From positions 1-64,000 of the forward strand of contig CATXZD010000004.1 in the NCBI GenBank assembly GCA_958403905.1: a DNA stretch of 64,000 nt. Direction: 5' to 3'. The translations under genes and the position numbers were made by a program. Below the pieces are notes generated by a model. The model was given only the letters and a program-made list of their open reading frames with translations, searched no databases and was not told the DNA's origin. This document shows positions 18,436 through 26,730 of the stretch, one piece after another; positions within the stretch are counted from its first letter, which is position 1, and each line of letters starts with the position of its first letter. The stretch comes from an uncultured Ruminococcus sp. (GTDB lineage Bacteria; Bacillota; Clostridia; Oscillospirales; Acutalibacteraceae).

Positions 18436-21024
18436 TTATATCATACTCTTTAATTCATAAAGCAAATTCATTGCTTCTATCGGGGTTAATGTGTTTAAAT
18501 CTGACTCTTTCAGCTTATCAATTACAGGATTTTGCTCTATTCCTAAAAGCGAAAGCTGCATATCGTCGTTTTCTTCTTTAATTATTTCAATCTTTCCATC
18601 ATCATTGCTTTCGATTTCCGCGAGAATTTCTTTTGCACGGTTGATTATTGACTGAGGAACACCGGCAAGCTTTGCAACCTCTATACCGTAGCTGTCATCT
18701 GCACCACCGGGAATAATCCTGCGCAAAAAGGTTATATCATCACCACGTTTTTTTACTGCGATGTTGTAATTCTTTACACCTTCAAGAAGATTTTCCATTA
18801 CCGTAAGCTCGTGATAGTGAGTAGCAAACAAAGTTTTTGCACCAAGCTTCTTTTTATCAGCACAAAACTCAAGCACTGCTCTTGCAATACTCATACCGTC
18901 AAAAGTGGAAGTACCTCTGCCTATTTCGTCAAGAATAAGCAGGCTTTTTGATGTAGCATTTTTAACTATATTTGCGACCTCACTCATTTCAACCATAAAT
19001 GTTGACTGTCCCGAAGCCAAATCATCGGACGCACCCACCCTTGTGAAAATACTGTCTACAATTCCAATCTCGGCAGATGATGCAGGAACAAAACTGCCCA
19101 TCTGCGCCATAAGAACAATAAGAGCAATCTGGCGCATATATGTTGACTTACCTGCCATATTCGGGCCTGTAATTATTGCTACCCTGTCACTGTCGCTGTC
19201 AAGGCAAACATCATTAGGAACAAACGGAGCATCCTTTAAAAGGACTTCAACAACAGGATGACGTGAATCTTTGATTCTTATTGCAGACGAAAGATTAACA
19301 TCGGGACGAATATATCTATTATCTGACGCTACATTTGCAAGTGAAACAATAACATCAAGCGTTGCAATTGCCTTTGCCGTCTTTTGAATACGTTCAAGGT
19401 TATCTGCAACATTTTTTCTGACAGCGTCAAATAAGGAAAATTCAAGTGCAACTGATCTGTCCTTTGCGCCGAGTATTCTGCCTTCAACCTCTTTTAAATC
19501 CTGTGTAATGTATCTTTCGCAATTTGTAAGAGTTTGTTTTCTTATGTAAGTATCGGGAACAAGGTCTTTATATGAATTTGTTACTTCAATATAGTAACCA
19601 AACACCCTGTTATAGCCAACCTTAAGCTTAGGAATACCTGTTAATTCCCGTTGTTCTGCCTCAATTTTAGCAAGGATATCCTTTGAATTATTCATATCAC
19701 CTGTTACTAAATCAAGTTCGTCGTTATATCCTCGCTTAATAATTCCGCCCTCTCTTATAGTAAACGGAGGTTCTTCAACAATAGCGTTGTCAATAAGGCT
19801 AAATATATCGTCAAGAGTATCAATATCATGATGAATTTTTCTGAGATAAGAAGCTTTGCAGTCAGAGATAAGTTCTGAAATTCTCGGTAGATTCTGAATA
19901 GCCGAGCAAAGCGAACGCAAATCTCTGGCATTTGCCGAGCCGTAAACGATTTTTGTCATCAGTCTTTCAATATCAAAAATACCGGAAATGTTATCTGTAA
20001 TTTCAAGGCGCAGCATTGTATCATTGACAAGCTCTTCAACAGCAGACTGACGATTATTAATTGAAGAAATATTCATCAGTGGGTGCTCAAGCCAGGAACG
20101 AATAAGTCTTTTGCCCATTGCAGTTTTAGTTTTGTCAATAACCCACAACAGTGAACCTCGCTTTTCTTTGGTAAGCATTGTCTGCGTAAGTTCAAGATTG
20201 CGCTGTGTGTTGTAGTCAAGCCTCATATACTGGCTTTCACTGAAAAGTTCAATATGATTTATGCGTTCAAGTCCGCTTTTCTGAGTATCCTTAAGATACG
20301 ACAGTAAAGCTCCGATTGCAGATACAACAACTTCACTTTCAGTTGCATTCTCCGACTCTTCTTTAAAATGTTCAGTAACGGTGTTTTTGCAGAGTGCGTA
20401 ATCAAACTTATCGTCCTCAATCATCTCGACACCTGCTGAAAGCTTTGTCTTGATAAATTTAGGCAATTCCTTGATTTTTACAATATCTCCGCCGATAAGA
20501 ATTTCCCTCGGGTTGTAGCTTGCAAGCTGACTTGTAAGCACATTATATGAATCTTTTCCTGAAATCTCCGTAGCATATAATTCTCCTGTAGAAATATCGC
20601 AAAAACAAATTCCTATATGTTTGTTTTTGGCAAACATACAACAGATGTAATTGTTTTTACTTTCGTCGAGCATACTCGATTCCATAACAGTACCTGGTGT
20701 GATTACACGAATAATATCACGCTTTACAAGACCTTTAGCCTTTGCAGGGTCTTCGGTTTGCTCGCAAATTGCAACCTTATATCCTTTTGATACAAGGCGA
20801 GCTATATAACCCTCACAACTGTGAAAAGGAACTCCACACATCGGCGCACGTTCGTCCTGACCGCAGTCACGACCTGTGAGTGTGAGTTCTAATTCTTTAG
20901 AGGCAAGCTTTGCATCATCATAGAACATTTCGTAGAAATCCCCAAGACGAAAAAACAAAATACTGTCCTTATTTTCTTCTTTTATTTTAAAATACTGTTT
21001 CATCATCGGAGATAACTCCGCCAT
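18436..21024 (-). CDS. mutS: DNA mismatch repair protein MutS
   Basis: Mismatch-recognition ATPase of 862 residues, typical MutS1 length. The mismatch-stacking Phe-x-Glu is F30-Y31-E32 in GDFYEMF. The C-terminal ATPase has Walker A GPNMAGKST, Walker B LLILDEIGRGTS and the FATHYHEL switch. It is flanked by ylbF upstream and mutL downstream in one transcription unit with miaB and miaA, as in many Clostridia. Confidence 0.98.
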   Translation of the reverse strand: MAELSPMMKQYFKIKEENKDSILFFRLGDFYEMFYDDAKLASKELELTLTGRDCGQDERAPMCGVPFHSCEGYIARLVSKGYKVAICEQTEDPAKAKGLVKRDIIRVITPGTVMESSMLDESKNNYICCMFAKNKHIGICFCDISTGELYATEISGKDSYNVLTSQLASYNPREILIGGDIVKIKELPKFIKTKLSAGVEMIEDDKFDYALCKNTVTEHFKEESENATESEVVVSAIGALLSYLKDTQKSGLERINHIELFSESQYMRLDYNTQRNLELTQTMLTKEKRGSLLWVIDKTKTAMGKRLIRSWLEHPLMNISSINNRQSAVEELVNDTMLRLEITDNISGIFDIERLMTKIVYGSANARDLRSLCSAIQNLPRISELISDCKASYLRKIHHDIDTLDDIFSLIDNAIVEEPPFTIREGGIIKRGYNDELDLVTGDMNNSKDILAKIEAEQRELTGIPKLKVGYNRVFGYYIEVTNSYKDLVPDTYIRKQTLTNCERYITQDLKEVEGRILGAKDRSVALEFSLFDAVRKNVADNLERIQKTAKAIATLDVIVSLANVASDNRYIRPDVNLSSAIRIKDSRHPVVEVLLKDAPFVPNDVCLDSDSDRVAIITGPNMAGKSTYMRQIALIVLMAQMGSFVPASSAEIGIVDSIFTRVGASDDLASGQSTFMVEMSEVANIVKNATSKSLLILDEIGRGTSTFDGMSIARAVLEFCADKKKLGAKTLFATHYHELTVMENLLEGVKNYNIAVKKRGDDITFLRRIIPGGADDSYGIEVAKLAGVPQSIINRAKEILAEIESNDDGKIEIIKEENDDMQLSLLGIEQNPVIDKLKESDLNTLTPIEAMNLLYELKSMI

Positions 21025-21060
21025 AATCTCACACCCTTTTTAAGTTAATGGTAAATGAAT

Positions 21061-21468
21061 TTAGTGACAGCCGCCGCAGCTCTCACAGCTGCCTGAACAA
21101 GATGACTGCGAATAATCAGCAGTTTCAGGATCAGCGCCCTCACAGGACTGTTGAACAATTGATAGTACTCTGTTAGCAACAACGTCAAATTCTTCCTTTG
21201 CATCGTTGTAAGCAATCATATTTTCATTAGACATAATCTTTGAGTATACTTCTCTCATTTCAGTATTAAGCTGCGCAAGCTTGTCCTGATTTCTTTCCTT
21301 TTTGGAAGCCTCATTGTTGATTGACATTCTTTTAAGATTAAACTCACCGATTAAGCTCTGAAGCTCTGTATCCGCGTCTGCCTTCGTCTGAACTTTCTGT
21401 AATTTGATGTATGATTCTTCTTTCTGAATTGCTTTTCCAAGCTCTCTTGCCATTGTAATAATATCCAT
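21061..21468 (-). CDS. YlbF/YmcA-family regulator with C-terminal Cys cluster
   Basis: A 135-residue helical protein of the YlbF/YmcA family. In Bacillus YlbF and YmcA form a complex with YaaT that carries iron-sulphur clusters and directs RNase Y processing. The helical core is residues 1-110. The last 13 residues (SCSGSCESCGGCH) hold five cysteines, consistent with cluster or metal binding. It sits between miaB and mutS, where Bacillus has ymcA near miaB-cotE-mutS. Regulatory role is inferred from the family. Confidence 0.85.
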   Translation of the reverse strand: MDIITMARELGKAIQKEESYIKLQKVQTKADADTELQSLIGEFNLKRMSINNEASKKERNQDKLAQLNTEMREVYSKIMSNENMIAYNDAKEEFDVVANRVLSIVQQSCEGADPETADYSQSSCSGSCESCGGCH

Positions 21469-21486
21469 AATTTTTCCTCCAAATTT

Positions 21487-22899
21487 TTATACTAATTCTC
21501 CTTTGAGAATCCAGTTACGTGCTTTTGTTATTTTTACACTTCTGAATGTTCCGATTAAATCAGCAGGTGCTTTAAGCTCGACAATTATATTACCGCTTGT
21601 TCTGCCTGTTAATTCATCATTTTTGCCTGTTTCCCCTTCTATAAGAACCTTTTCTGTTTTTCCAACCATAGAAGCACAGCGTTTTGCTGCAATTTCTTCC
21701 TGAACGTCAAGCAGTTCTCGAAACCACTTTGACTTTTCTTCATAAGGTATAGGATCATCCATTTTTTCGGCGGGTGTGCCGATTCTGGGTGAAAAGATAA
21801 ATGTAAAAAGCGATGTAAATTCAACTTCTTTTATCAATGAAAGGGTTTCCTTAAAATCTTCATAAGTTTCTCCGGGAAATCCGACGATTATGTCACTTGT
21901 AAGAGAAACATCTTCAATTTTTTCTTTTGCATAATTAACAATTTCAAGGTATCTTTTTCTGTCATAATGCCTGTTCATCGCTTTTAAAATTCGGTCTGAA
22001 CCGCTTTGGAACGGTAAGTGAAGGTGCTTACTTATATGTGTTCCGTTTGCAATCGCATCTATAAGCTCCTTTGAACAATCTCTCGGATGAGAGGTCATAA
22101 ACCTAAGCCAATAGTCACCGTCAATTGAATCAATCTCATTTATCAGCCTTGCAAAATTCACACCGTCAGGCAGGTTTTTGCCATAGGAGTTTACATTCTG
22201 CCCAAGCAGTGTAATGTCTTTATAACCACTTTGAATCATTTCTCTTGCCTCGGAAACGATTATATTCTTGTCACGGCTGCGTTCACGTCCTCTTACGTAT
22301 GGAACAATACAGTAAGTACAGAAGTTATTGCATCCGTACATTATAGGCAGCCAACCTTTAAAACTGCCGTCACGTCTTACAGGAATACCCTCATACAGCT
22401 TGTTGTCATCGTTTCCGCGTTCAACAATACGTTTTCCATTCACAAGTGAATTATACACCAGTTCTGGGAAATGATGGAGTGAGTGAGTTCCGAATACAAG
22501 ACCGACAAAAGGGAAGCTGTTGTATATTCTGTTAGCAATATGCTCCTGTTCCATCATACAACCACAGAGAGCAATCAAAATTTGCGGGTGTTTTCTTTTT
22601 AGATTCTTGAGAGCGCCTACGTTGCCAAAAACTCTGTCTTCTGCGTGTTCTCGGACTGCACAGGTGTTAAAAAGAATAAAGTCAGCTTCATCGGGTGCGT
22701 CAACAAAATCAAATCCGGACTGGGCAAGCATACCCTTTATTTTTTCACTGTCGGCAACATTTTGCTGACAGCCGTATGTTCTTACAAAAGCAAGCGGTTT
22801 CTCGCCCCTTTTTCTAATTTCCATAATCTCAGCAATCAGCTTCATATACTCTGATTGCTTTTCAGACAGTTTATCAGACGAATTTATAGTGTCAGCCAA
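21487..22899 (-). CDS. miaB: tRNA-2-methylthio-N6-dimethylallyladenosine synthase
   Basis: A radical SAM methylthiotransferase acting on i6A37 of tRNA after MiaA. Three cysteines of the N-terminal domain (YGCQQN, NTCAVREHA, LCGCMMEQ) bind the auxiliary cluster. CNNFCTYCIVP binds the radical SAM cluster. The C-terminal TRAM domain spans about 405-470. It has 470 residues and starts with TTG, seven bases after AGGAGG. It heads the miaB-ylbF-mutS-mutL-miaA run behind a good promoter. Confidence 0.96.
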   Translation of the reverse strand: MADTINSSDKLSEKQSEYMKLIAEIMEIRKRGEKPLAFVRTYGCQQNVADSEKIKGMLAQSGFDFVDAPDEADFILFNTCAVREHAEDRVFGNVGALKNLKRKHPQILIALCGCMMEQEHIANRIYNSFPFVGLVFGTHSLHHFPELVYNSLVNGKRIVERGNDDNKLYEGIPVRRDGSFKGWLPIMYGCNNFCTYCIVPYVRGRERSRDKNIIVSEAREMIQSGYKDITLLGQNVNSYGKNLPDGVNFARLINEIDSIDGDYWLRFMTSHPRDCSKELIDAIANGTHISKHLHLPFQSGSDRILKAMNRHYDRKRYLEIVNYAKEKIEDVSLTSDIIVGFPGETYEDFKETLSLIKEVEFTSLFTFIFSPRIGTPAEKMDDPIPYEEKSKWFRELLDVQEEIAAKRCASMVGKTEKVLIEGETGKNDELTGRTSGNIIVELKAPADLIGTFRSVKITKARNWILKGELV

Positions 22900-22934
22900 A
22901 TAATTGCCTCCTTACCCATTGTATTAACTGTTTT

Positions 22935-22963
22935 AGTATACCACAAAATATATTGTTTTTCAA
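22935..22963 (-). promoter_or_regulatory. Sigma-A promoter for the miaB-mutSL run
   Basis: Minus-strand TTGAAA (22963-22958), 17-base spacer, TATACT (22940-22935). It lies in the 86-base gap after yunB, 36 bases before the miaB start. Confidence 0.75.
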
Positions 22964-22985
22964 TATTTTTCACAGGGTTTTCAAA

Positions 22986-23633
22986 TTAATATGTTTTATA
23001 AAGATTTCCGTAAGATGATGGAGTTGTTCCTACTATTACCGACTGAGCTATCTCAAAATCTGTTGTAAATGTAATATTTCCCGAGTAATCAAGAGAAGTA
23101 GTCATGATTTTTGAAGTCAACATAAGTCTGATATGGTGCACTGTCTGGTTTATTCCCGCTTGTTCAAATGTGCTTACAATTTCAGAAGAAAAACTGCCGG
23201 TTAAGTTAAAACTCAAGGTAATTGACGGACCCCAGTTTGAAAGCACAGTAACATTTGTAAAAGCGCCTATAGGAATATCAATTTCATTGTCATAAACCTT
23301 AGCAATTTCTTCCTGAACCGATTTTGTGATTTCAGACTTTATTTTGTTAATTTTGATTGAATCGGTTTCAATTGACTGGACCTTACCATCTTCTGAATAT
23401 TTAATTTTAGCTATATCATCATAGTTATAGCCGAGTTTTTCAAGCGTTGAATTTGCTGCATCACACACGGAATTTACTGACAAAATTTCTGCCTGTATTC
23501 TTATATATTCAGGTCTGAAATCAGATAAATGAACTTCGCAGAATACAATAATGGATAAAAGAATCAAAAATGCTGAAAACAATATTCGTCTTACAATTTT
23601 AAATTTTCGCTTAGTCTTTCTGTTATATAGCAA
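22986..23633 (-). CDS. yunB: Sporulation protein YunB
   Basis: A 215-residue protein with an N-terminal membrane segment (about 15-33) and an extracytoplasmic domain of the YunB family (VNSVCDAANSTLEKLGYNY, IPIGAFTNVTVLSNWGP). YunB is made in the mother cell under sigma-E in Bacillus and is needed for efficient sporulation; its mechanism is unclear. Translation appears to start at TTG 23633 after GAGGGGTG. Both elements lie inside the terminator of the upstream gene, so expression may need a separate sporulation promoter. Confidence 0.88.
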   Translation of the reverse strand: MLYNRKTKRKFKIVRRILFSAFLILLSIIVFCEVHLSDFRPEYIRIQAEILSVNSVCDAANSTLEKLGYNYDDIAKIKYSEDGKVQSIETDSIKINKIKSEITKSVQEEIAKVYDNEIDIPIGAFTNVTVLSNWGPSITLSFNLTGSFSSEIVSTFEQAGINQTVHHIRLMLTSKIMTTSLDYSGNITFTTDFEIAQSVIVGTTPSSYGNLYKTY

Positions 23634-23665
23634 AAAAACACCCCTCGTACATTTTATACGAGAGG
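23632..23665 (-). terminator. Terminator overlapping the yunB start
   Basis: Minus-strand CCTCTCGTA-TAAAATG-TACGAGGGG (nine pairs including one G-T) is followed by TGTTTTTTT. It is a good intrinsic terminator for the zinc-ribbon gene. Its 3' arm contains the yunB ribosome-binding site and its T-tract contains the yunB TTG codon. Confidence 0.85.
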
Positions 23666-23685
23666 CATCAATATGTGATATTTAC

Positions 23686-24162
23686 TTATTCGGTTTCAAC
23701 GTCACAGCAATCACAAGTACAACCGTCTTCAGAACAACAGCCATCCTCGTCAAATAAGTCTGAAAAATCAAACTCAAGCAGTTCGCCGCAATTAGGACAC
23801 TCAATTTCACCCTCAAGAAGAACATCTTCTGAAACATTGAGTTTCTGACCGCAAGCACCGCAGGTTACTTCATAAAAAGGATTTTCTTCATCCTCATCAT
23901 CGCAGCAATCACAGCAATCGTCATATTCATCGTCATATTCATCGTCATAAACATCGGATTCAACATCAGCGAGATCCTGGTCGATTTCATCAACCTGTGC
24001 ACTTAAGTCATCATAAAGGTCCTCCATGTCACTTACAGAGTAAGCCATATCATCAAGGAGGTCAACAATAGCGTTTATTACCTTTACTTCGGGCTTTGAC
24101 TCGTCAAGGCTAAGACCTTCGGCAAGTCCTTTGATATAAGAAATTTTCTCAGTTAAATTCAT
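23686..24162 (-). CDS. CD1247-type protein with zinc ribbon
   Basis: A 158-residue acidic protein. The N-terminus (residues 1-60: MNLTEKISYIKGLAEGL) matches the clostridial family known as CD1247 N-terminal domain. A very acidic Asp/Cys-rich stretch (about 65-90) follows, then CGACGQ...CPNCGE, which looks like a four-Cys zinc ribbon, and a Cys-rich tail. Function is unknown. It sits 18 bases downstream of efp and ends in a terminator. CAGGAG precedes the ATG. Confidence 0.75.
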   Translation of the reverse strand: MNLTEKISYIKGLAEGLSLDESKPEVKVINAIVDLLDDMAYSVSDMEDLYDDLSAQVDEIDQDLADVESDVYDDEYDDEYDDCCDCCDDEDEENPFYEVTCGACGQKLNVSEDVLLEGEIECPNCGELLEFDFSDLFDEDGCCSEDGCTCDCCDVETE

Positions 24163-24180
24163 AATAAACTCCTGCAGAGA

Positions 24181-24738
24181 TTATGCTCTACCCATATATT
24201 CGCCTGTTCTTGTGTCAATCTGAATAACTTCTCCCTCATCGATAAAGAGAGGAACTTTAATTTCAGCACCTGTTTCAAGAGTAGCAGGCTTTGTAGCGTT
24301 TGTAGCAGTGTCGCCTTTGAAGCCTGGATCAGTCTTTGTAACCTGAAGCTCAACAAAGTTAGGCGGTTCTACGCCGAAAACGCTTCCTTTGTAAGAAAGT
24401 ACCTTGCAAACCATATTCTCTTTAACAAACTTGAAGTTGTCGCCGAGAACGCTCTTATTAATCGGAATCTGTTCCCATGTTTCGGTATCCATAAAGTAGT
24501 AAAGGTCGCCGTCGGAATAGCTGTATTCCATATCCTTTCTGTCAATAAACGCAGTCGGATATTTATCGTTTGGGTTGAAGGTTTTTTCTACAACCGCACC
24601 TGTAATAACATTTCTGATTTTTGTTCTAACGAACGCAGCACCTTTACCGGGCTTTACATGCTGAAACTCAATAATTGAAACAACCTGTCCGTCCATTTCA
24701 AATGTAACGCCGTTTCTGAAATCACCTGCTGATATCAT
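24181..24738 (-). CDS. efp: Translation elongation factor P
   Basis: Relieves ribosome stalling at polyproline stretches. The 185 residues comprise the three EF-P domains. The tip loop that carries the modified residue is around residue 32 (KPGKGAAF). [15 protein letters not shown] is the standard N-terminus and [17 protein letters not shown] the standard C-terminus. It has its own promoter but remains next to the M24 peptidase and aroQ, as in the Bacillus yqhS-yqhT-efp cluster. Confidence 0.97.
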   Translation of the reverse strand: MISAGDFRNGVTFEMDGQVVSIIEFQHVKPGKGAAFVRTKIRNVITGAVVEKTFNPNDKYPTAFIDRKDMEYSYSDGDLYYFMDTETWEQIPINKSVLGDNFKFVKENMVCKVLSYKGSVFGVEPPNFVELQVTKTDPGFKGDTATNATKPATLETGAEIKVPLFIDEGEVIQIDTRTGEYMGRA

Positions 24739-24802
24739 TAGTAATACCTCCTAAAATTATGATTATACGTCAAAAAAGCATTGCCGTAATATAACAATTA
24801 AC

Positions 24803-24831
24803 ATTATACATAAAAAGCAGAGAAATTGCAA
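24803..24831 (-). promoter_or_regulatory. Sigma-A promoter for efp
   Basis: Minus-strand TTGCAA (24831-24826), 17-base spacer, TATAAT (24808-24803). The leader to the efp ATG is about 60 bases. Confidence 0.75.
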
Positions 24832-24836
24832 GTGTT

Positions 24837-25928
24837 TTATAGAATTATAAGCTCTTTTGGCAAAGAAACAAAATTTTTACAGCCATTTTCGGTTACACAA
24901 ACCATATCTTCAATTCTTACTCCAAACTTTTCGGGCAAATAAATACCGGGTTCATCAGTAATAATCATCCCGCTTTTAAGCTTTGTATTGCCATTTGGAG
25001 AAACATTAGGGGCTTCGTGTATGTCAATTCCCACTCCGTGACCCGTTGAATGACCGAAGTATTTGCTATAACCTGCATTATCTATAATATCTCTTGCTGT
25101 TTTGTCAATTTCACTGCACAAAACACCGCTTCTGATTTTTTTAAGAGCACTTAGCTGAGCTTTCAGAACAATACCGTAAATTTCCTGCATTTCATCTGTT
25201 GCAAATTCAACAGCTACTGTTCTTGTTGTGTCACTGTGATAACCCTCATAAACTGCTCCTATGTCAAATGTAAAGAAATCGCCTGCTTTTACAACATCCT
25301 CAGACGGAACGCCATGTGGAAGTGAAGTTTTTTTGCCTGTTATTGTGATAAGGTCAAAGGAAATGTCCTCTGCTCCGTTCATCTTCATTAAAAACTCAAG
25401 TCGAGAGGCAATTTCTTTTTCAGTGACTCCAACTTTAAGATAATTTAAGACTTCGTTATAAGATTTTTCAGTAATTTCCTGAGCTTTTTGAATTTTTGCT
25501 ATCTCGGTTTCATCTTTAATTATACGGAGATTTAAAATAGCATTATCAAGAGCAGATGAATTGTCACATTCAATTTTATTCTCACTAAATAATAATTTAA
25601 ACGAATTAAATCGTGCAACTGTAATATCAGAAGTTTCAAAATAAAGCTTTTCAATGCGGTTTTCGTTAAGTACCTTTAGCAAATCAGTGCTAAGGCGGCT
25701 AAAACATATTACCTCACAACAGCTTGATTTTTTCTTTGCAGCCTCAATATATCTAAAATCCACAAAGAGAAATGTTTTTTCTGTTGTTACAACCATTATA
25801 CCTTCGCTGTTAAAAAAACCGCAAAGATAACCGATATTCTTTTGATTAGTAACAAACAAAGCTTCTTCACCGCTTTGTAATACTGATTTTAACGCAATAA
25901 TTCTTTTGTGGAATAATTCATCATTCAT
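24837..25928 (-). CDS. pepP: M24-family Xaa-Pro aminopeptidase
   Basis: A 363-residue metallopeptidase with a creatinase-type N-terminal domain (about 1-130) and a pita-bread catalytic domain. Metal ligands are visible in FTFDIGAVYEGYHSDTTRT, GHSTGHGVGIDIHE and ITDEPGIY. It cleaves N-terminal residues before proline. The ATG at 25928 overlaps the aroQ stop (TAATG) and has AAGGA nine bases upstream; the frame reaching 26003 is rejected. It is the YqhT equivalent of the conserved aroQ-peptidase-efp trio. Confidence 0.93.
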   Translation of the reverse strand: MNDELFHKRIIALKSVLQSGEEALFVTNQKNIGYLCGFFNSEGIMVVTTEKTFLFVDFRYIEAAKKKSSCCEVICFSRLSTDLLKVLNENRIEKLYFETSDITVARFNSFKLLFSENKIECDNSSALDNAILNLRIIKDETEIAKIQKAQEITEKSYNEVLNYLKVGVTEKEIASRLEFLMKMNGAEDISFDLITITGKKTSLPHGVPSEDVVKAGDFFTFDIGAVYEGYHSDTTRTVAVEFATDEMQEIYGIVLKAQLSALKKIRSGVLCSEIDKTARDIIDNAGYSKYFGHSTGHGVGIDIHEAPNVSPNGNTKLKSGMIITDEPGIYLPEKFGVRIEDMVCVTENGCKNFVSLPKELIIL

Positions 25929-26359
25929 TACATCAAATCCTTTAATGCCTGTATTGCAAGAAAATAACTGTTTTTTCCGAATCCGGCAATTTGTCCTGCA
26001 CACACAGGAGCAATTACAGACTTATGTCTGAATTCTTCTCTTGCATGAATATTAGACATATGCACCTCTACAAACGGAATTTTTATACTTGCTATTGCGT
26101 CACGCAGTGCATAGCTGTAGTGAGTAAGTGCACCTGCGTTGATCACCACACCGTTATAGCATTCCCTTGCTAAATGAATTTTATCAATCAAATCACCTTC
26201 ATGGTTTGACTGAAAAACATCAGCGCAAAATTCATTCTTTTCGGCATATTCTTTAATCTGAATTTCAATACTTTCTGAGCTTTCGGTACCATAAATTCCC
26301 TTTTCACGAACTCCGACCATATTAAGATTGGGACCTAATAAAACAAGAATTTTTTTCAT
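25928..26359 (-). CDS. aroQ: Type II 3-dehydroquinate dehydratase
   Basis: Converts 3-dehydroquinate to 3-dehydroshikimate in the aromatic amino acid pathway. The 143-residue flavodoxin-like enzyme shows LGPNLNMVGVREKGIYG, INAGALTHYSYALRDAI and VEVHMSN, the usual active-site segments. The catalytic Tyr of the flexible lid is in the GIYG segment. It follows rpsU after a terminator and overlaps the peptidase start by one base. Confidence 0.96.
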   Translation of the reverse strand: MKKILVLLGPNLNMVGVREKGIYGTESSESIEIQIKEYAEKNEFCADVFQSNHEGDLIDKIHLARECYNGVVINAGALTHYSYALRDAIASIKIPFVEVHMSNIHAREEFRHKSVIAPVCAGQIAGFGKNSYFLAIQALKDLM

Positions 26360-26382
26360 AGTTTCACCTTATTCAATAAAAA

Positions 26383-26417
26383 ATGACAAAAAGCGGACAG
26401 AATGCTCTGTCCGCTTT
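26383..26417 (-). terminator. Terminator after rpsU
   Basis: Minus-strand AAAGCGGACAG-AGCATT-CTGTCCGCTTT, an 11-base perfect stem, runs directly into TT and a second T-run further on. It lies between rpsU and aroQ, so downstream aroQ depends on read-through or another promoter. Confidence 0.9.
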
Positions 26418-26423
26418 GTTTGG

Positions 26424-26600
26424 TTACCTGTATTTGCGTTTGCGAGCTGCTTCGGATTTCTTCTTACGCTTTACAGAGGGCTTTTCATAAGCTTCTCTCT
26501 TGCGAACCTCAGCAATAACGCCAGCTCTGGCACACTGCTTTTTGAATCTTCTTAATGCACTTTCGAGTGATTCATTTTCCTTGAGTCTAATCTCTGCCAT
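26424..26600 (-). CDS. rpsU: Ribosomal protein bS21
   Basis: A 58-residue very basic protein of the small subunit, near the anti-Shine-Dalgarno platform. The translation begins [19 protein letters not shown] and continues [20 protein letters not shown], ending in a Lys/Arg-rich tail. It is below the size limit of many gene scans. A GGGAGGG site lies upstream of the ATG, a consensus promoter precedes it, and a terminator follows, so it forms a single-gene unit. Confidence 0.96.
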   Translation of the reverse strand: MAEIRLKENESLESALRRFKKQCARAGVIAEVRKREAYEKPSVKRKKKSEAARKRKYR

Positions 26601-26654
26601 CTATCTTCCCTCCCATCTGCCATACAGCATGGGTACTTTGCATATAATTGCAAA
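26601..26654 (-). ncRNA. Short structured leader of rpsU
   Basis: The leader can form UUUGCA-AUUAUA-UGCAAA (26637-26654), then CCCAU...AUGGG (26612-26633). The 3' arm of the second stem provides the first Gs of the GGGAGG ribosome-binding site, so folding would partly mask it. Autoregulation by S21 is a plausible but untested reading. Confidence 0.4.
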
Positions 26655-26658
26655 ACTA

Positions 26659-26687
26659 ATTATACATTATGTAACTAATAATGTCAA
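26659..26687 (-). promoter_or_regulatory. Consensus sigma-A promoter for rpsU
   Basis: Minus-strand TTGACA (26687-26682), 17-base spacer, TATAAT (26664-26659): a perfect match to consensus at optimal spacing, as expected for a highly expressed ribosomal gene. Confidence 0.92.
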
Positions 26688-26730
26688 TAGAAATGTAGAA
26701 TTTTAGGAAAAATTAAATTTATAAGAACTT

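Noticed and set aside
23880..23960. Short tandem repeats (TCATCGTCATAT type) in the zinc-ribbon gene
   Set aside because: They encode the acidic Asp-rich stretch in frame; not a CRISPR or mobile element.
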